Positions 23,231-31,249 of a DNA stretch of 32,050 bases are shown piece by piece. The first letter of the stretch is position 1; each line of letters starts with the position of its first letter. The notes under the pieces are model-generated. The model was not told where the DNA came from, ran no database searches, and saw nothing but the letters and a program-made list of their open reading frames with translations. Source of the DNA: Thermoleptolyngbya sp046719575. GTDB taxonomy: Bacteria; Cyanobacteriota; Cyanobacteriia; Elainellales; Elainellaceae. Location: the NCBI GenBank assembly GCA_046719575.1, contig JBDNCP010000042.1, positions 1 to 32,050 of the forward strand, given 5' to 3'. The translations under genes and the position numbers were made by a program.

Positions 23231-23863
23231 ATGAGAAGTAGTGCAAGTACAGTAATGCAAGTACAAACGCCGCCCGACCAATCCATCCCCCCCATTTTGG
23301 GAACCCTACCGGACATTGCCGTTCCTGGTGACACCCTTCCCCGGCGGGCGCGGGTGCAACTTGACTTGCTGCTGTTGGCTATCGAAGCGCTGGATCTGGG
23401 CGGTTCAGAGGCGCTGCTGATGACTGCTAGCGACCTGAATCTGCAAAGCATTGTGAAAAATCGCGTGGGGCTGTGGCGACTCCGCAGTGCCAACCCGCTC
23501 CGCCGCTATGGTAGCCAGCGCAAAACCCTGACCCAGGCAGAAGGCAAGGCGATGGTGTTGATGATTTGCAACCTAGCACGACGACTGACGGGGGTGATTC
23601 GGCAACTGCTGCTGGCGCATCAGCAATTGAGCGATCGCCACCTTTCGGCAGAGCATCACTTCCGCCTGTCGGAATACCTAGAGCGCTTTCGGGCACACTT
23701 TCGCGCTCGCATGAACCCGCGCCGTGCCGCTGTGCTGCTTTACGACACCGACGAAAAGCTGAATGACCTAGCACTGGGGCTATTGCGTCAGCTTCTCTTT
23801 TGCACAGGCACAGCCGGCCCCCAGCGACTTTGGACTAGCTTGTTTGATGGAGAGGTGGCATGA
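23231..23863 (+). CDS. DUF3038 domain protein
   Basis: A 210-residue protein of a cyanobacteria-specific family of unknown function. The central region is predicted helical: RRARVQLDLLLLAIEALDLGG (about 38-58), RVGLWRLRSANPLRR, LTQAEGKAMVLMICNLARRL and the LSAEHHFRLSEYLERFRAHFRARMN segment. The C-terminus has LYDTDEKLNDLALGLLRQLLFCTG. No signal peptide or membrane helix is present. Its last codons overlap the DUF4335 start by four bases (ATGA, 23860-23863), a translational-coupling arrangement, and I recall the two families being adjacent in other cyanobacteria. The pair probably acts together. The in-frame Met at residue 9 is an alternative start. Confidence 0.88.
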   Translation: MRSSASTVMQVQTPPDQSIPPILGTLPDIAVPGDTLPRRARVQLDLLLLAIEALDLGGSEALLMTASDLNLQSIVKNRVGLWRLRSANPLRRYGSQRKTLTQAEGKAMVLMICNLARRLTGVIRQLLLAHQQLSDRHLSAEHHFRLSEYLERFRAHFRARMNPRRAAVLLYDTDEKLNDLALGLLRQLLFCTGTAGPQRLWTSLFDGEVA

Positions 23864-25014
23864 CGATTCAGCGGCAATATACCCTGCCCAACTGCAAGCT
23901 AGTGGTGGAAGGCCTGAGCGACGGGGCAACCGCAGCAGCGCCGCGTCCGGTCTTGTCGATGGTGACCAATGCCGAGTGCCACTTTGCTGGACAGCCGCAG
24001 TCGATTAGCGGCGGGCGGGCGTTTTTAGAAGATCTGGCGATCACCGTCAGCAACTATGCCCAGGGGATGCTCAGCGGCGTGCCCCACCCCCACACCCAGC
24101 CAGGGCAAGGTGAATTGGTGTCTTTGGAGCGGCTCGCGCCAGATCTGCATCGGTTGACTGTTAAGCCAGATTCGTTTGTGGGAGAGGCAAACGGCGGTAG
24201 CTCGGCCGGTTCAATCCAGCTTGATTTGAAAACCGTGCAGCTTTTTGATTTGGTGGAGGCGATTGACCAGTTTTTGGCAGATAGCCAAACGCTGCCAGAG
24301 TTCGCCCCCCAGCTTGCGCCCGTGTCGCGCCGCTACGCAGTGACCCATGAACCCATGACCAAACAGGTTGTGCCTGCTGCTGTTGGGCTGGCGGGACTGG
24401 CTGCTGCTGCGGTGGCGCTGTTCTTTTTGCCGATTCCAGAACGTCGCCCCGAAGCGGCCGTCGAGTCGTCGGCTACACCCACGCCCCTGGTCAGCCCTGC
24501 GTCTCCGGCGGCCAGCCCGCCAGCGGGTTCGCCCACGCCCTTGGCTTCGCCTGCTCCGGTCGAAAGCCCTAGCCCGATTCAGAGTCCAGATACCACTGTT
24601 TCAGACAGCCCCGGTGCTGAAAGTGCCAGCCCTGCCGCTAGTCCTGCTAGCCCTGCGTCAGAGACAACCAGCTCGGTCGGCGAAGCGCTGGTCAATGCGA
24701 ATGAGATTACAGAGCCGGAGCAACTGGATCGGCTGAAGACGCAACTGCGCGATCGCCTCGATGATGCTTGGTCGCAGCGGCCAACCTTTACCGAAGATTT
24801 GGTCTATCAGGTGTCAGTAGCCCAGAACGGCGACATCTTGGGGTTTCGCTATATGAATAATGCCGCTGTGCAAAACGCTAACCAAACCCCCTTGCCCGAC
24901 CTGCAATTTCAGCAGACCAACCGCTCCGCAGAACCCAGGGCACTCTTTCGAGTCGTGTTCACGCCAGGCGGCGTGGTGCAGGTTAGCCCGTGGCACGGCC
25001 GCCCGCCCGAATAG
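23860..25014 (+). CDS. DUF4335 domain protein with one membrane helix and Ser/Pro linker
   Basis: The 384-residue protein starts by overlapping the DUF3038 stop. The N-terminal domain (1-165; RQYTLPNCKLVVEGL, LSMVTNAECHFAG, LEDLAITVSNYAQGMLSGVPHP) is the DUF4335 part. A membrane helix follows at about 170-191 (VVPAAVGLAGLAAAAVALFF), then a flexible linker of repeated SP and SPA units (about 195-275). The C-terminal domain (about 285-384) has LRDRLDDAWSQRPTFTEDLVYQVSVAQNGDI and a GVVQVSPWHG ending. With no N-terminal signal the N-domain is likely cytoplasmic and the C-domain beyond the membrane. Function is unknown. Confidence 0.88.
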   Translation: MTIQRQYTLPNCKLVVEGLSDGATAAAPRPVLSMVTNAECHFAGQPQSISGGRAFLEDLAITVSNYAQGMLSGVPHPHTQPGQGELVSLERLAPDLHRLTVKPDSFVGEANGGSSAGSIQLDLKTVQLFDLVEAIDQFLADSQTLPEFAPQLAPVSRRYAVTHEPMTKQVVPAAVGLAGLAAAAVALFFLPIPERRPEAAVESSATPTPLVSPASPAASPPAGSPTPLASPAPVESPSPIQSPDTTVSDSPGAESASPAASPASPASETTSSVGEALVNANEITEPEQLDRLKTQLRDRLDDAWSQRPTFTEDLVYQVSVAQNGDILGFRYMNNAAVQNANQTPLPDLQFQQTNRSAEPRALFRVVFTPGGVVQVSPWHGRPPE

Positions 25015-25086
25015 GGGCCTGGCGATTGATGAGGGTGATTAGTAGGGAAAATCTGTGAAGTCGGGCAGCAGGCCCTAGATTTCAGC

Positions 25087-25302
25087 CTACAACTTCGGCT
25101 TCATGTAAACGATTGCGTTGCGCCAGATCACGGTTTGCTGGTCGTAATGATCGACCACGCAGATACAGTACGGGTCTTGCCAGCGCATTTTGCCGGTGAT
25201 CAGGTCGTTGGTAATGAGCTTGAGTTCCACTTCGCGTTCTTCTCGAATCAGGGTTTGGATCTGACGGACGCTGGGCAAACCCGTTTCTAGTTCGATGCTC
25301 AT
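25087..25302 (-). CDS. hfq: Hfq, cyanobacterial-type Sm-like protein
   Basis: A 71-residue protein matching the divergent cyanobacterial Hfq: GLPSVRQIQTLIREEREVELKL at the N-terminus (key residues LPSVRQIQ), the Sm1 region LITNDLITGKMRWQDPYCICVVD and the Sm2-like QTVIWRNAIVYMKPKL. Enterobacterial Hfq binds small RNAs; the cyanobacterial protein lacks the usual RNA-binding face and has been linked instead to type IV pili and motility. Here it ends before a 72-base convergent gap with the DUF4335 gene and is divergent from dapF. The association with dapF is, as I recall, common in cyanobacteria. Confidence 0.92.
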   Translation of the reverse strand: MSIELETGLPSVRQIQTLIREEREVELKLITNDLITGKMRWQDPYCICVVDHYDQQTVIWRNAIVYMKPKL

Positions 25303-25604
25303 AGGTTAAGAAGCTCTGAGTTTTAGATTTTGGAGTTTAGAGTTTGGGCGTGGGGCGATGCAGGGCGATAGCGGTTTCTTTTCAGTGTAGGAGATGTCTT
25401 GCCTTGATCGGGATGATTCCAACAAGGCGTGATGCGATCGCCCGTAATGGGCTGCACTAGACTGCGATATACTGCGGTATTCAGAATGCCCACTCGGAGC
25501 CTAGGATGATTCAAGCAGGCTGCTCAAAGCCTCCTTCCAAGGCCTTGGGTCGCTGGCATCGAGTTACCGTTAGACTTCTCTGTTAGACAGTTCTGACAAT
25601 CACT
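25303..25604. promoter_or_regulatory. hfq-dapF divergent intergenic region
   Basis: About 300 bases with no gene. The hfq-proximal half has short T/G-rich degenerate units (TTTTAGATTTTGGAGTTTAG, 25320-25345). A HIP1 site and two CTGCGATATACTGCGGTAT-type near-repeats (about 25460-25480) lie in the middle. Promoters of both genes are expected here but I could not place them. No riboswitch-like structure is recognised. Confidence 0.4.
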
Positions 25605-26453
25605 ATGGCGATCGCATTTACGAAATATCACGGGCTAGGCAACGACTTTATCCTGATAGACAATCGGCAGCAGCCAGAGCCGTGCATCACCCCAGCGCAA
25701 GCGGTGGAGTGGTGCGATCGCCACTTTGGCATCGGCGCAGACGGCGTAATCTTTGCGCTGCCGGGGCAAGGCGACACCGACTACACCATGCGGATTTTCA
25801 ACTCCGACGGCTCTGAGCCAGAGATGTGCGGCAACGGCATCCGCTGTCTGGCCCGCTTTATTGCCGACCTAGAAGCCGCCGAAACGGGGTCACCGAAACC
25901 CGTCTACAAAATTCACACACTGGCAGGGCTGATCACGCCGCGCCTAGAGGCAGACGGGCAAATCACGGTAGATATGGGGCTGCCGCGCCTGCTGGCGGGC
26001 GAAATTCCCACAACGCTGGCGGCATCGGAAGAAAAGGTCGTGAACCTGCCGCTAGAAGTCGCCGGACAAGTCTGGCAAGTCACCTGCGTCAGCATGGGCA
26101 ATCCCCACTGCATCACCTTTGTAGACGATGTGGACGCAATTCCGCTGGCGGCGATCGGGCCTCAGTTTGAGCATCATCCGGCGTTTCCCAAGCGGATCAA
26201 TACCGAGTTTATTCAGGTAGTGCGCCCCGACTACCTGAAGATGCGGGTATGGGAGCGGGGCGCGGGCATTACGCTGGCCTGCGGCACAGGAGCCTGCGCG
26301 TCACTGGTGGCGGCCGTGCTGAATGGCAAGAGCGATCGCCGCGCCACCGTGGAGCTTCCGGGCGGGCCGCTGCTGATCGAGTGGTCGGAGGTAGATCAGC
26401 ATCTCTACATGACGGGGCCAGCACAGAAGGTCTTTAGCGGCACGGCGCTGTAG
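25605..26453 (+). CDS. dapF: Diaminopimelate epimerase
   Basis: DapF interconverts LL- and meso-diaminopimelate, the last steps toward lysine and peptidoglycan. The 282-residue protein opens with FTKYHGLGNDFILIDNR (residues 5-21). It has the first catalytic cysteine in MCGNGIRC (Cys75) and the second in LACGTGACAS (Cys226), plus the family segments NSDGSEPEMC, SMGNPHCITFVDD and RVWERGAGITLACG. Both cysteines are intact, so it should be active. ATG 25605 is preceded by no strong ribosome binding site. The stop codon lies within a 14-base near-tandem duplication (26443-26468). The following gene is 137 bases away. Confidence 0.97.
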   Translation: MAIAFTKYHGLGNDFILIDNRQQPEPCITPAQAVEWCDRHFGIGADGVIFALPGQGDTDYTMRIFNSDGSEPEMCGNGIRCLARFIADLEAAETGSPKPVYKIHTLAGLITPRLEADGQITVDMGLPRLLAGEIPTTLAASEEKVVNLPLEVAGQVWQVTCVSMGNPHCITFVDDVDAIPLAAIGPQFEHHPAFPKRINTEFIQVVRPDYLKMRVWERGAGITLACGTGACASLVAAVLNGKSDRRATVELPGGPLLIEWSEVDQHLYMTGPAQKVFSGTAL

Positions 26454-26590
26454 CCTCGGCGCTGTAGCGTCTCTGATTAACCTCTGCAAATCTTGAAAGC
26501 AAATCTTGAAAATAGAGGCGCTGACCTCGCTTACCCAATTTTGCGGCGATCCCTTATCCTTGAGGTTCAACCGCGTAGTGATGGTTTGGC

Positions 26591-27838
26591 ATGAAGCTAC
26601 TGTGTCTGAGCAATGGCCACGGAGAAGATGCGATCGCCCTCCGCATTCTCCGAGCCCTGCGGCATCGGGCTGATTTGGAAGGTCGCGTGGCGGATATTGT
26701 GGCGCTACCGCTGGTGGGTGAAGGTCACGCCTACTCTCAGAGCGGCATTCCAGTGATTGGCCCCGTTAAACAGCTTCCCTCCGGCGGTTTCGTCTATATG
26801 GACGGGCGGCAGTTTGCCAAAGACCTGCGCGGTGGTTTGGTACAGCTTACCCTCAGCCAGCTTCGCGTGGTGCGTGAGTGGGCGAAGCAAGGCGACCTGA
26901 TCTTGGCAGTGGGCGATCTGGTGCCGCTGCTGTTTGCCTGGTGGAGCGGTGCGCCCTATGCCTTTGTAGGCACAGCGAAATCAGAATATTACCTGCGCGA
27001 TGAAGCTGGACTCCTGCCCCGCGCCTCTTGGTTTGAGCGGTTGGAAAGCTGGTCGGGGTCGGTGTATCTGCCGTGGGAGCGCTGGCTGATGGGGCGATCG
27101 CGCTGTCGGGCAGTGTTTCCCCGCGATAGCCTGACTAGCGAAGTGCTGAGCCGCTGGAAGTTGCCCGTGCATGACTTAGGCAACCCCATGATGGACGATC
27201 TGGAGCCGATGGGGATCGACTTTGCAATTCCCGATGAGGCGCTGGTGGTGACCCTGCTGCCTGGTTCACGCGTGCCAGAGGCCTATCGCAACTGGGAAAC
27301 GCTGCTGGATGGGGCGCAATCGCTGGTGACAACCTTCGACCGACCCGTAACCTTTTTGGTGGCGATCGCCCCATACTTGGATTTGGCAATCTTGCACAAA
27401 GCCTTGCAGACTCGCGGCTGGCACTTGACCCACCCCGCTCCCGTACCGCCGCTCGCCTATCGCCAACACGAGGCAACCCTGCTCCTGACAACGGCGTTTA
27501 ATGGCTGCGTCAACCGGGGCGATGTGGCCATGGCGATGGCGGGCACCGCCACCGAGCAGGTTGTAGGATTGGGCAAACCCGTGCTGATCTTTCCGGGCGA
27601 GGGGCCACAGTTTACCTACGCCTTTGCCGAAGCCCAAACGCGCCTGCTGGGGCCGTCGGTGATTTTGGTTGAGCAGCCTAACCAAGCGGCCGATGTCGTG
27701 CGATCGCTCCTACAAGACCCCGATCGCCTACAACTGATCGCCGAAAACGGCCGCCGCCGCATGGGGCTACCTGGTGCGAGCGATCGCATTGCCGCCTGTT
27801 TGCTCAGTCAGACGTTAGGCGTTGGGAGGCAGGTCTGA
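26591..27838 (+). CDS. Lipid-A-disaccharide synthase-related glycosyltransferase-like protein
   Basis: The 415-residue protein belongs to the cyanobacterial LpxB-related family, distinct from true LpxB. Recognisable segments are LCLSNGHGEDAIALRILRAL (residues 4-23), VALPLVGEGHAY, GGFVYMDGRQFAKDLRGG, GDLVPLLFAWWSGAPYAFVGTAKSEYYL, CRAVFPRDSLTSEVL, LGNPMMDDLEPMG, VTLLPGSRVPEAYRNW, MAGTATEQVVGLGKPVLIFPGEGPQF and the late LLQDPDRLQLIAENGRRRMG. The GSRVPEA and FPGEGPQF parts correspond to the nucleotide-sugar side of the GT-B fold. The true substrate is not known; lipid A is unlikely to be its product. A near-exact 14/15-base duplication follows its stop codon at once (27839-27867). Confidence 0.9.
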   Translation: MKLLCLSNGHGEDAIALRILRALRHRADLEGRVADIVALPLVGEGHAYSQSGIPVIGPVKQLPSGGFVYMDGRQFAKDLRGGLVQLTLSQLRVVREWAKQGDLILAVGDLVPLLFAWWSGAPYAFVGTAKSEYYLRDEAGLLPRASWFERLESWSGSVYLPWERWLMGRSRCRAVFPRDSLTSEVLSRWKLPVHDLGNPMMDDLEPMGIDFAIPDEALVVTLLPGSRVPEAYRNWETLLDGAQSLVTTFDRPVTFLVAIAPYLDLAILHKALQTRGWHLTHPAPVPPLAYRQHEATLLLTTAFNGCVNRGDVAMAMAGTATEQVVGLGKPVLIFPGEGPQFTYAFAEAQTRLLGPSVILVEQPNQAADVVRSLLQDPDRLQLIAENGRRRMGLPGASDRIAACLLSQTLGVGRQV

Positions 27839-28097
27839 TTTTGGATGTTAGGTTTTTGGATGTTAGGTTGGCGATTTTAGAGTGTTTAGATTGGCAATTT
27901 CGACTTGATCAGCAGGTAGGACGTTTGTACACATAAACCTCAAAGGGTCTGCGCCGCCCACGCAGCAGGCCGCCCAGGGTTCAAGATTTACTTTTAAGAT
28001 TTACTTTTAATCTTTTAACTTGGTTTTAGTTTGGTCTATTTGCTTGAGACTCTCCATCCCCAAATTCAAAAACTTTAGACTTCAACTTTAGACTTCT
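27839..28097. repeat. Convergent intergenic region with three tandem duplications
   Basis: Between the LpxB-like gene and the convergent phosphatase-family gene lie TTTTGGATGTTAGG and TTTTTGGATGTTAGG (27839-27852, 27853-27867), AAGATTTACTTTT exactly twice (27983-27995, 27996-28008) and ACTTTAGACTTCA/ACTTTAGACTTCT (28072-28084, 28085-28097). The last copy contains the stop codon of the phosphatase-family gene. No gene or clear terminator is seen. Confidence 0.75.
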
Positions 28098-28990
28098 AGC
28101 TCAATTACGACCGGGCAATGGTCAGATGCTTTGGGGTAGCTGTTACCCACGCCGTTAAACCGCTGCACGGCCGTGCGTTCGGCTCGTTTGGGCAGGCCGC
28201 GCCGCTCAATGTAGGGGAGCGCCTGGGGATTGGCTTCGGCGAGCGATCGCGACAAGAGAATATAGTCAAGCTGGTGATAGGCCTCGCCCCGTGAAAAGAA
28301 ATGCGTCCAGCGCTGATCGGGGCGCAGCCGTTCGATCACGTTTTCTAGCCAGGGCTGGCTGAGCAACGGTTCCAGACCCAGTGATGGCAGATAATCGTTG
28401 AAATCCCCCAAAATCACCCAGTTTGCTGCGCCCGGATCAACTCCAAACCGCTCATGCAAAATCTGTACGACTCGCTGGGTCTGGATTTTGCGGATATGCA
28501 TGGTTTCCTCGCGCCCTTCGTGCATAGACTTGAAGTGGTTAATAAACACCGTCAGTGGTTTGCCGTCGGGCAGCTCAATATCTACTTCTAGGCAGTCGCG
28601 AGAAAAGATAAGGTGGCCGCTAGGAGCGCGATCAAACTGGTGGGTGCGGATATGGCGAAAGGGATAGCGGCTGAGCAAGCCTACATCGATCAATCGGCGA
28701 TCGTTGCCGTCAATTACTAGCTTGTAGGGATAGTCTGGCATCAACGGGCGGAACTGGCGCACAAACTGCTTCAGGGTGTCCATGCTCTCGATTTCTTGCA
28801 GCCCCAAGATGTCTGCTCGCAACGCTCCGATTGCTTCCGCTGTGAGCCGATCTTTTCCCTCCGAAAACGGAATGCATTGCGTCACGCTGGTAGTCCACTT
28901 GTCGGGAAGCTCGTCGTCGAGAATGCCGCCTTTGAACTGGAATCGGGCGAACAGATTTTCGGCGTTGAATGTACCAATGCGGATACGCAT
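28088..28990 (-). CDS. Endonuclease/exonuclease/phosphatase-family protein
   Basis: A 300-residue soluble member of the metal-dependent phosphoesterase superfamily that includes DNase I, exonuclease III and inositol phosphatases. The catalytic signature is complete: GTFNAENLF near the N-terminus, ILGLQEIES (metal-binding Glu), FINHFKSM (catalytic His), VILGDFNDYL (Asp-Asn) and the terminal ASDHCPVVIE (Asp-His). The substrate is not predictable from these motifs, and no signal peptide is present. The frame extends upstream to TTG 29002, but ATG 28990 starts the conserved core directly and is favoured. Its 3' end is embedded in a 13-base tandem duplication. Confidence 0.9.
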   Translation of the reverse strand: MRIRIGTFNAENLFARFQFKGGILDDELPDKWTTSVTQCIPFSEGKDRLTAEAIGALRADILGLQEIESMDTLKQFVRQFRPLMPDYPYKLVIDGNDRRLIDVGLLSRYPFRHIRTHQFDRAPSGHLIFSRDCLEVDIELPDGKPLTVFINHFKSMHEGREETMHIRKIQTQRVVQILHERFGVDPGAANWVILGDFNDYLPSLGLEPLLSQPWLENVIERLRPDQRWTHFFSRGEAYHQLDYILLSRSLAEANPQALPYIERRGLPKRAERTAVQRFNGVGNSYPKASDHCPVVIELEV

Positions 28991-29121
28991 AAACAAGCCC
29001 AAATCCTCAACCCTGAAGTCATCGTGCTGCTGCCTTCAGCTTTATTGTCTCCCAAGAATCACCCTTCTCCCCAAGGGGAGTCAGAACCGCTTGGCATCTG
29101 ATTTCTGATTGCGGTTCCCGC

Positions 29122-30000
29122 CTAACGCGGATTTTGCCGCATCAATTCCCGTACCTGCTCAGCGTGATAGGAACTGCGCGTCAGCGGCGAAGACACCACC
29201 TGTAAAAAGCCCATTGCTTCGCCTGCCACGCGCCATATGTCAAACTGTTCTGGCGTGATGAATGCCTGGAGCGGCAAGTGCTTGGGGCTGGGCTGGAGAT
29301 ATTGCCCGATGGTGAGAATGTCGCAATCGACCGCGCGCAAGTCCTGCATCACCTGGCGCACTTCTTCATCCGTTTCGCCCAAACCCACCATAATGCCCGA
29401 CTTGGTGTAAACCGAGGGAGCCAGCTTGCGCGATCGCCCCAACAGTTCTAGCGTGCGCTCATAGCTCCCCTGGGGGCGCACCCGCCGATACAGCCGGGGA
29501 ATTGTTTCCGTATTGTGGTTCAGCACCTCCGGACGAGCGTCCAAAATCTGCGCCAGCGCGTCCCAGTTGCCACATAGGTCAGGAATCAGCACCTCGATCG
29601 TCGTCTGGGGCGATACCCGCCGCACGGCTGCGATGCAGGCCACAAACTGAGCTGCGCCGCCATCGGGCAAGTCGTCTCGGTTCACCGAGGTAATCACCAC
29701 ATGGTTCAGCTTCATGCGGCGCACGGCTTCGGCCAGGTTTTCTGGCTCCTGCGGGTCGAGTGCTTTCGGCTGTTTCTCGAAGTCAATATCGCAATAGGGG
29801 CAGGCGCGGGTGCAGGCGGGGCCCATGATCAAAAACGTCGCTGTCCCCGCATTGAAACACTCGCCAATGTTGGGACAAGAGGCCTCTTCACAGACCGTGT
29901 TTAGCCCCAAATCCCGCAGGATTTCTTTAACACTTCCGACTCGTTCCCACTGCGGCGCTTTCACCCGCAGCCAGTCTGGTTTCGTTGGCTTGACCGTCAC
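29122..30000 (-). CDS. lipA: Lipoyl synthase
   Basis: LipA is a radical SAM enzyme that inserts two sulfurs into protein-bound octanoate to make the lipoyl cofactor. The 292-residue protein has the auxiliary cluster cysteines C37, C42 and C48 (VCEEASCPNIGECF) and the radical SAM motif C63-TRA-C67-PY-C70, in the order expected. Other family segments are ATFLIMGPACTRACPYCDIDF, VVITSVNRDDLPDGGA, VLIPDLCGNWDAL, LNHNTETIPRLYRRVRP, SGIMVGLGETDEEV and QYLQPSPKHLP. The start is GTG at 30000. A likely client in this window is the lipoyl domain of PDH E2. It is divergent from the tRNA-Pro gene. Confidence 0.97.
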   Translation of the reverse strand: MTVKPTKPDWLRVKAPQWERVGSVKEILRDLGLNTVCEEASCPNIGECFNAGTATFLIMGPACTRACPYCDIDFEKQPKALDPQEPENLAEAVRRMKLNHVVITSVNRDDLPDGGAAQFVACIAAVRRVSPQTTIEVLIPDLCGNWDALAQILDARPEVLNHNTETIPRLYRRVRPQGSYERTLELLGRSRKLAPSVYTKSGIMVGLGETDEEVRQVMQDLRAVDCDILTIGQYLQPSPKHLPLQAFITPEQFDIWRVAGEAMGFLQVVSSPLTRSSYHAEQVRELMRQNPR

Positions 30001-30107
30001 GCGCTGTTGCCCAAATCACACTGTTTGAATTATAAAGGCTGAGCCGATTGCAGCGTGTGATAGGCTAGAATGTCTGAGGTAGATTTCTAGATGATAGATT
30101 TCACCGC

Positions 30108-30181
30108 CGGGATGTAGCGCAGCTTGGTAGCGCACCTCGTTCGGGACGAGGGGGCCGAAGGTTCAAATCCTTTCATCCCGA
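30108..30181 (+). tRNA. tRNA-Pro (anticodon CGG)
   Basis: A full cloverleaf is visible: acceptor CGGGATG/CATCCCG, D stem GCGC/GCGC around AGCTTGGTA, anticodon stem CCTCG/CGAGG with loop TTCGGGA (anticodon CGG), variable region GGGCC, T stem GAAGG/CCTTT with loop TTCAAAT, and discriminator A30181. The CCA end is not encoded. It reads CCG codons. A TAGAAT hexamer at about 30066 is a possible -10 box. Confidence 0.95.
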
Positions 30182-30192
30182 TTTTCAGATTG

Positions 30193-30389
30193 ATCGATTA
30201 ACTTCAATCGATTAATTTTAAGCGTTTTGGCTGGGCTGAGCCGAGGTAGCGCTCAGTTTCTCGCATTCAGGCGTGTTGACGGAGCGCGATCGCCTCTTTG
30301 CGCCAAGCCTCCAACTAAAAAGCGCTAAAAAGCGGCGCTGGGTTTGCAGGTCAGCACCGCCTTTTGGGAAATTTTACAGAAATTTTACG
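30193..30389. repeat. Spacer between tRNA-Pro and thf1 with short tandem duplications
   Basis: ATCGATTAA occurs twice with 14-base spacing (30193-30201, 30207-30215). CTAAAAAGCG is exactly duplicated (30315-30324, 30325-30334), and GAAATTTTACA/GAAATTTTACG form a near-tandem pair (30368-30378, 30379-30389). A HIP1 site lies between them. No gene is seen. Confidence 0.65.
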
Positions 30390-30402
30390 ACAACCCTTAG
30401 CC

Positions 30403-31131
30403 CTAGCCAGGCTCAGACGGAGAACTGGGTGGAGTGGCGATCGCCCCATCTTCAGCCTTCGCTGCTTTTGCCCTAGCTCGCTCCTCTTTTTTCTTGCGGT
30501 CTGCCTTCAGAATGTCATCTAGCACAGCCCGCGCCTGGGTCATCTTGTCCAGGTTACTGCGATAGAGTTCCAGATCTTTCTGCATTTTGTCGGCCGACAG
30601 ATTCAGCGCGTCGCCAAGAGACTGAAGCGCCGCCGCACGGCGGGCATCGTCCTTCATCATTTCGCTGTCCATCTGTTCCAGCAGCGTATATAGCCCGATG
30701 GCAAACAGGCGGCTGTACTTAAAGTTCGCATTTCCCGCCACGCCGCGCAACACGCCGACCAGTCCGTCCGTTGGTTCCGTCGATTCTCGCACCTTAGACA
30801 CCACATCTTCGGGTGACAGATGGGCTGCCTCTGCCAGCAGACGTTCCGCGTCCTGCCGATAGACCTGGGGATCGCCGCCAACCGCCCGACACAGGGCATT
30901 GAAGATTGACTCCCGATCTTGCTCAGGACGATAGCCCTGCATAAAGCGATCGTAGGTTGTGACTACGCCGAGGGCGTATACAGGGTCGTAACGAAAGCTA
31001 GCGTTGACGAGGAGCAAATGCGTTTCTACCATCAACTCCTCCACCACGCGCCGATAGATCGAATGAATCGGGCGCGTGTGCAGGCTATAGAAAGCACGCT
31101 TGGTATCTGAAACAGTGCGAACGTCGTTCAC
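30403..31131 (-). CDS. thf1: Thf1/Psb29 photosystem II biogenesis protein
   Basis: Thf1 (Psp29/Psb29) supports photosystem II repair with the FtsH protease and thylakoid formation in plants and cyanobacteria. The 242-residue protein starts MNDVRTVSDTKRAFY and shows the conserved run HTRPIHSIYRRVVEELMVE, then LLLVNASFRYDPVYALGVV, YDRFMQGYRP and FKYSRLFAIGLYTLLE. The family's C-terminal coiled-coil segment is present (residues about 175-225, LNLSADKMQKDLELYRSNLDKM and basic RKKKEERARAKAAK), followed by a short Pro/Ser tail. There is no transit peptide, as expected in a cyanobacterium. It is transcribed away from the upstream STAS gene, which points the same way and ends 118 bases earlier. Confidence 0.95.
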   Translation of the reverse strand: MNDVRTVSDTKRAFYSLHTRPIHSIYRRVVEELMVETHLLLVNASFRYDPVYALGVVTTYDRFMQGYRPEQDRESIFNALCRAVGGDPQVYRQDAERLLAEAAHLSPEDVVSKVRESTEPTDGLVGVLRGVAGNANFKYSRLFAIGLYTLLEQMDSEMMKDDARRAAALQSLGDALNLSADKMQKDLELYRSNLDKMTQARAVLDDILKADRKKKEERARAKAAKAEDGAIATPPSSPSEPG

Positions 31132-31249
31132 GGGAAGTCTTAAATTATTGTGATCCCATTATCCCATATCACGGAGGAATGGGGCGCGATGGGCACGAGA
31201 CAGCGGCATGGGGGCGATCGCCCGTTTCCTAGCTGCACTTCCTAACTCA

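Noticed and set aside
25011..25077. Hairpin TAGGGGCCTG/CAGGCCCTA as a bidirectional terminator between DUF4335 and hfq
   Set aside because: The loop is about 50 bases and no T run follows, so terminator function is doubtful.
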